From Strix aluco (taxonomy: Eukaryota > Chordata > Aves > Strigiformes > Strigidae): a DNA stretch of 64,000 nucleotides. A program made the translations under genes and the position numbers. Location of the stretch: the NCBI RefSeq assembly GCF_031877795.1, contig NC_133933.1, positions 21,976,029 to 22,040,028 of the forward strand, in the 5' to 3' direction. This document shows positions 59,401 through 64,000 of this stretch, piece by piece; within the stretch, counting starts at the first letter, position 1; every line of letters starts with the position of its first letter. A model generated the notes under the pieces. It saw only the letters and a program-made list of their open reading frames with translations. It made no database searches and was not told where the DNA came from.

Positions 59401-59900
59401 CTTCATGGAGGCCACAATCCAGTGGGAAAGTAGAAAGAATGAATCAAACTTTAAAGAGACAAATAAGCAAAATCTGTCAAGAAACTAATTTAAAATGGCC
59501 TCAAGCGCTTCCACTGGCATTGTTATGAATTAGAGTACAACCAAAAGGTGGAACCTCAGTCAGTCCTTATGAATTATTGTATGGGAAACCTTATGAATCC
59601 CTAGAACCAAATCCAAATATGCATGTGAAAGGGAAACAAGATGTGTATAACTATTTACTTTCTTTAGGAAAAACTTTGACTGCAATTCGGAGCGCAATAC
59701 TGTGGAACAGACCGTTATCCCTGGAAAACCCTGTGTATGACTTTCAACCAGGAGACTATGTCTATGTGAAGACGTGGACTTCTGAACCTCTGCAAGAACG
59801 CTGGAAGGGACCTTTCCAGATACTGTTAACCACCTTTACGGCTATCAAGATTGCAGAATCAGATGCTTGGATACACTATACCCGGGTGAAGAAGGCGCCC
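56435..59900 (+). pseudogene. ERV3 pro-pol (protease, RT, RNase H, integrase), broken
   Basis: Protease: LVDTGATFSVL at about 56508, then LLGRDLL. RT begins in the same frame and is cut by TAA 57161-57163, then continues in frame: FTVLDLKDAFFCIPL, LPQGFKNSP and the YVDD site at 57434-57445. RNase H: LYTDGSS, AELIALIRALE, WTDSKYAFG. TGA follows at 58733. Integrase: a His/Cys zinc-binding part (CEVC near 59060), a frameshift at about 58870-58910, WQADFSEL (D), TGA 59280, SDRGPHF (D), SGKVERMN (E), TGA 59525, and a C-terminal GPFQILL-type fold to about 59900. The catalytic residues seen are conserved, so decay is recent, but four stops and a shift kill the frame. Confidence 0.88.
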
Positions 59901-61334
59901 ACTTCATGGAAGATTATTAGCCGTGATCCAAAGACTTATTTATATCAGTTTGTGATTATTCTCTTTGTGTTAGCTAGGCAGGTGACACTGGTGTGGACTG
60001 ATTTGGTGGTGAGAAACAAAAGACAAGACACAGAACAACTGATTAACATTCCCAAAGAAATGTCTGAAGAAAATTTGATGTTAGGATTGATTAAGGGATT
60101 TGCCAATTTGCAGAATGTTACACAGATTACTGCTTGTTTACCAATACCAAGAGCAGTAGGTGAATCTATTCCTTGGGGAATTTCAACTGTGAATTTGACC
60201 AACCTGGAACATAAGAACTCCCTGGTGTTTTACTTGGGACGTACTTGGATTAAAGGTGTACTCGCAATTCTTCCTTCAATAGTAGATAAAGGTACTACAC
60301 AAATAGAAAAGGAACATGTAGTACCATGGTGGAAGTGTGAAAAGGTGTATGATTGCAGCAACGCAGACTCAATAATTCAAAGAATTCCTCCCTTAGCAGC
60401 TGCTTTGAAGTTTGGTTGTTACTGTCGAGGTTTTCATAATAACCTCACTTTGACAAGTACATTTATACCCAGGAGAGGATACCTTTTTAGTTGTAAGAAA
60501 TCTACCATTCAGAGTCCAGGACCTTTAGTTTGGGCATTAAGTGATGGAACCTGGACAACTCACTCACCAGTAGACGGTAAGGTGAAACAAGTTACTTTAG
60601 GCCTGCCAACATTGTGTCCAAGTTGGAAGAAATCACCATTCAAAGGACCCTTAGAAGATTTAAGATTAAAACGAACCAAGAGGTCTGAAACAGATGATGA
60701 CACATGGAATGAACCATCAACAGGAGTGAAAATTGGCTGGGCCTTAGAGTCCCTTTTGAACCCAATAGCTTCATATAGAAACAGGGAATGGCTCTATCAG
60801 TTAACAGGACAAGTAGAAAAATTGGCCAACGTCACAAGGAAAGGATTTAGAGAATTAAACATTCAATTACAGGCAACTTCCCGAATGACACTTCAGAATA
60901 GGATGGCATTAGACATGCTTCTGCCAAAGGAGCATGGAGCGTGTGGATCTCTCAAGGATAGCTTAGATTATTGCTGCATTCATATTCCTAATGTCACTCA
61001 GGATGTAGAGCATGATCTAGATCTCTTAGGCAAAATTGAAAAAGAAACAGAAACAATTCGAGAAGATATGTCCGAAGATTAGTTGGGAAAGATTTTTAGT
61101 GGATTAGGATAGAACCTGAGCTCTTGGCTGAAATCCCTAATCGAGACCTTGTTTTTGCTGTTAATTGTCTTTGTGATGATCATGTTAATTTATGCCTGTC
61201 TTAAAAGACAGTTTATTAATAGACTTGCAGCACACCAAAGGATTATGAGAGAAGTACCACATATGCCACCTGAATACAGTCCACCACCAAAATATGGTGA
61301 AACAAATACTAACTTTGAAAATGAAAATGAATAA
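59901..61334 (+). pseudogene. ERV3 env, truncated before the membrane anchor
   Basis: It continues in the same frame as the integrase end with no stop between them and no obvious env ATG. A hydrophobic leader-like segment (FVIILFVLAR, about 59950) opens it. SU has about 230 residues with several N-X-T sites and no CXXC motif that I can see. A furin-type site RTKR is at 60672-60683. TM has LQNRMALDMLLPKEHG, then a cysteine followed after nine residues by two cysteines (60942, 60972, 60975). TAG at 61080 and again at 61108 come before the hydrophobic anchor (LFLLLIVFVMIMLIY, about 61149) and a tail with PPEY and PPKY. As sequenced, any product would lack the anchor. Confidence 0.82.
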
Positions 61335-61368
61335 AATGTGAAAGTATTGAAATAATTTTCAACACTTT

Positions 61369-61381
61369 CAAAGGGGGGAAA
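61369..61381 (+). promoter_or_regulatory. ERV3 polypurine tract
   Basis: 'aaaggggggaaa' lies directly before the TG of the 3' LTR, as expected for the plus-strand primer site. Confidence 0.85.
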
Positions 61382-61964
61382 TGTTATCGATTTACCAATA
61401 AGTAGAAGAAATTGTGTTTGATTTAATAGAAATATAAAATCATAAGAAATAGTTAGTAAAATTTTTACTTGTTGTGGTTTGTATTAGCAACCGATTGCTG
61501 CTTTAAAATCACCTATACAGTCCCATACCAAGGCCGAAGAGATTGGTCATAATCATTTAGTAGAAACGTTTGGGACCTAGGTAACCAAATACAAACTGAT
61601 CTGTAAATTGATTTATAATATATATATATAGGACCAGGAGAATACAAGTAGTTGTCAAAGTTTAGGATTAACAGGAACTGGGGGAAACAACCATAACAGT
61701 TTACAAGTACCTGCCAAGGAAACCGTGTCCTTGGGAATTATGTTTGTGTACGAAACTCTGTCCTTGGGAATTGTGTTTGTGTATGAAACTGTGTACTTGG
61801 AAATTGTATATGAGTAAGTTCTATATAAGATGCGTGATTTCAGTGCTTGGTGCGCGTTGTTGGTGAGAATACTCCCCTGCGCGCCCGGCCGTCAATAAAG
61901 AAGTGTCTGCTTATCTGCATCAAATTGGTGTTGATAAGTTCTTTATTCCGGATTTTCGGTAACA
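61382..61964 (+). repeat. 3' LTR of ERV3
   Basis: 583 bp, TGTTATCG to GGTAACA. It has the same U3 repeats, TATA box and AATAAA (about 61895) as the 5' LTR. It is followed by CCTTCA (61965-61970). Confidence 0.92.
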
Positions 61965-61970
61965 CCTTCA

Positions 61971-64000
61971 TGGGTAGTACTACAGAAGTCTACGTTGGTG
62001 TCTTCATAGTTCATCAAAAGAGTTTTTTAACAGCTACTTTTTGGTCAGTGTATTTGGAATTGTTCCCTTGTGATCTGCTCTAGAAACTGATTGTACGCAT
62101 GTGGGTAGGATGTATTTCTTAGAAGCTATCCTGAAGTCAGCTCCCTGCTTTCCCTCACCTGCCACAGGTTTCAATTTGCCTTGATTTGGAGGCAGTAACC
62201 TAAAAAGAAGGGAGTCAGAAAAGCAGAAATGAAAGAACAGGAGTAAACTAGAACGGGATTATACTAAGATTTATTTCTCTCACACCAGTTTTATGGTTGG
62301 TATTGATGATTCACACCAGTGAGTACAGAAGGGTCTGATGGGGTTGGTTGCAGCCAGGGGACACGGTTGAAAACCGGACCCAAGTGTGTAGCAAGTGGTG
62401 TTCTCTGTGACTCGTAGGTTATTCTTAGGCACTTTATTTTAGGCAGCTGGATCCCCTGGAGAATCCAGCTGCAAGGATGTAGTGGAGAGGCGTTGACATT
62501 CACTGGTTTTCTTTTTGCACACATTTCCATTGTGTAGGGAGACTCAGACTGCTCTGTGTAGCTTGCTGGAGGTGTTTACGTCTGCCCACTGAAACCCCAG
62601 TGAAGTGTTTAACGTTTGGTGAGAGGAATCCAGGCCTGAATTTCCCTTTTGATCTTCTGGTGTAGATTCAGCAGCACACTGGCAATACTTGTGTTACCAC
62701 TGTCATCGCTGCAGCTGTGACCAGAAGTTTGTGGTCCCTGGGGCTCTTCATGTGCTGTTTACTCCAGCTCTGACTTCTGTTGAAATGTGAGATGAGAGCT
62801 GGTGTGTGCATACCTAGGCATGCAAGGAATTTGGTTTTGGAAAGATGAATGCCATCAATAGAAGTGTTCACCAGGAGTGTTTTTACACTGATTAAGATCT
62901 ACTATAGACAAGCAGGTTCCACATGAAGTGTTTGGGTTCTATGGTTGATGACAGGTTTGCGACTCACTCATGTCATTTATGCCATATTTCAAAGGACCTG
63001 AATTCCTGCCAGCTGTAACTGGTGAGCTGGGTAACCAGCAACTGTGGTGATGCAGTCCTTATGCACCAGTTCCCAGACAGGCTTGACTGTGTGCCAGCGT
63101 TTCCCCAAAGTCCCAGGAGCCTTCGGCTCTACGCTGCTTGTCTGCTTTGGTGCAGAAGGAGCTGAACAATAAATCCTGGAGTACAACTTTGCTAGAATTC
63201 AGGGACGAAGGGATTTTTGGAGGTTGTTTGGCCCCAATTTGACTTCCCAAATGAATTGCTTTGCTGTTGGCGTGAAGGGACACTGACCCATCAGAGCTTC
63301 TGCAGAACTGCTTTCTGGAAGGCTTTACATTACAGGCATTAGCTGGTCCCATCTATTTCCCGCCTTTCTTCTTTGTCTTCTTTTTATAAAAGGGAATTTA
63401 TGATTTGCCAAGTTCATTTCTTTAGAACAAACAGGTATAAATCCAGCTGTAAATGATGGCTTGTTGCACATGTTGTTCTGCATGGGGCAAGATTGCTATA
63501 GCCAATAACTACATAGCCAAGGTCTGCTGTAAATTCCCTTGCCACGCAGATTTATGTCAGCTGTGAAAATGCAGCACTGGGTGAATATGCCTGAAAAATT
63601 TAGTGTTGAAGAGGCAGGTCTTAAAGGGGAATGAACAACTTCCTCCACACCAGCTGCTTTGTGAACTCAGTGAATTTGCTGACCCACCGCCTTTCCGTGT
63701 CCCAAGTATAGGTTTGTTCCCAATCATGAAGCGGGGAGAAGGGTGTGAGAGCTGTACTGCTTTTGGCCCTTACCCATTTTTTGTGGTGCCTGGTAGAAGG
63801 TTGGGGAAAAGTTGCAGAATCCTGCTAACAGAGGTTGTGGCAAACAGATCCCTTCAGGGTTTTGTATGGAGCTTTCTGTCATTCCCTTCTCACCAATTCT
63901 GAGAGAGCACTGTAAATTTTCCGTGCTGGTAGATGTCAGAACAGGAGCAAGGCACATCTGTCTCGCATCACACTGCCTTTACCCAGAGACACGTTCAAGC
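61971..64000. other. Intron of copy C after the provirus
   Basis: Resumes the host sequence interrupted at 53501. No exon matching copy A's last two exons is present, so these must lie further right if they exist. No repeat is recognised. Confidence 0.5.

Larger units (their letters stand above)
53502..61964 (+). mobile_element. ERV3: nearly full-length gamma-like provirus
   Basis: LTR - PBS - leader - gag - pro/RT/RNase H/integrase - env - polypurine tract - LTR, bounded by CCTTCA. The gag has one zinc knuckle and pro follows in frame; the gene order and RT type are gammaretrovirus-like. Visible lesions include a gag frameshift near 55602-55613, stops in pol at 57161, 58733, 59280 and 59525, a frameshift near 58870-58910, and stops in env at 61080 and 61108. 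By eye the LTRs differ at about 13 places in 580 bases. It lies in sense orientation in an intron of TOGARAM2-like copy C and cannot be replication-competent as sequenced. Confidence 0.9.

Overview
The window is nuclear DNA from a vertebrate, almost certainly a bird. Multi-exon genes have GT-AG introns. CR1 LINEs carry the typical 3' end (the 'tggactagatgatc' / 'ttccaaccc' block), and there are several retroviral families and ERVL-style LTRs. There are no bacterial-type genes, CRISPR arrays or tRNA/rRNA genes.

The backbone is a tandem array of one host gene on the + strand. I identify it as TOGARAM2-like (formerly FAM179A), a microtubule-binding TOG-domain protein of cilia/axonemes. Three copies are visible. 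Copy A (941-3553) is only the last two exons of a gene that starts left of the window. Copy B (17228-21590) is a truncated, internally deleted chimera. Copy C (about 27.1 kb to 52.5 kb) has 16 coding exons with consistent splice phases; its last two exons, by comparison with copy A, must lie right of the window. Copy B is a mosaic: 16621-21529 matches copy C (41704-48277) and 21529-25239 matches copy A and its downstream flank (3481-7416), both almost base for base.

Mobile DNA fills much of the rest. 3.6-5.1 kb and 21.65-23.16 kb are two duplicated copies of a dead retrovirus fragment with a Lys-type primer-binding site and MA/CA gag remnants; a 5'-truncated CR1 on the minus strand follows each. 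12.84-16.62 kb is a gamma-like ERV (LTR, leader, partial gag, partial pol) cut off exactly where copy B begins. 53.50-61.96 kb is a nearly full-length gamma-like provirus with two LTRs about 2% different by eye, a CCTTCA target duplication, and gag, pro-pol and env. It is broken by several stops and frameshifts and sits in sense orientation in an intron of copy C. Solo LTRs or LTR-like blocks lie at 25.24, 28.06, 43.14, 48.45 and 49.90 kb, and CR1 pieces at 28.7 and 37.9 kb.

The points most worth checking are the chimeric copy B and its new C-terminus, three perfect 81-bp repeats inside a coding exon of copy C, arrays of short hairpins in the leaders of two different ERVs, and an envelope TM subunit with C-X9-CC spacing. 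7.4-12.8 kb and 62-64 kb hold no gene that I can recognise.
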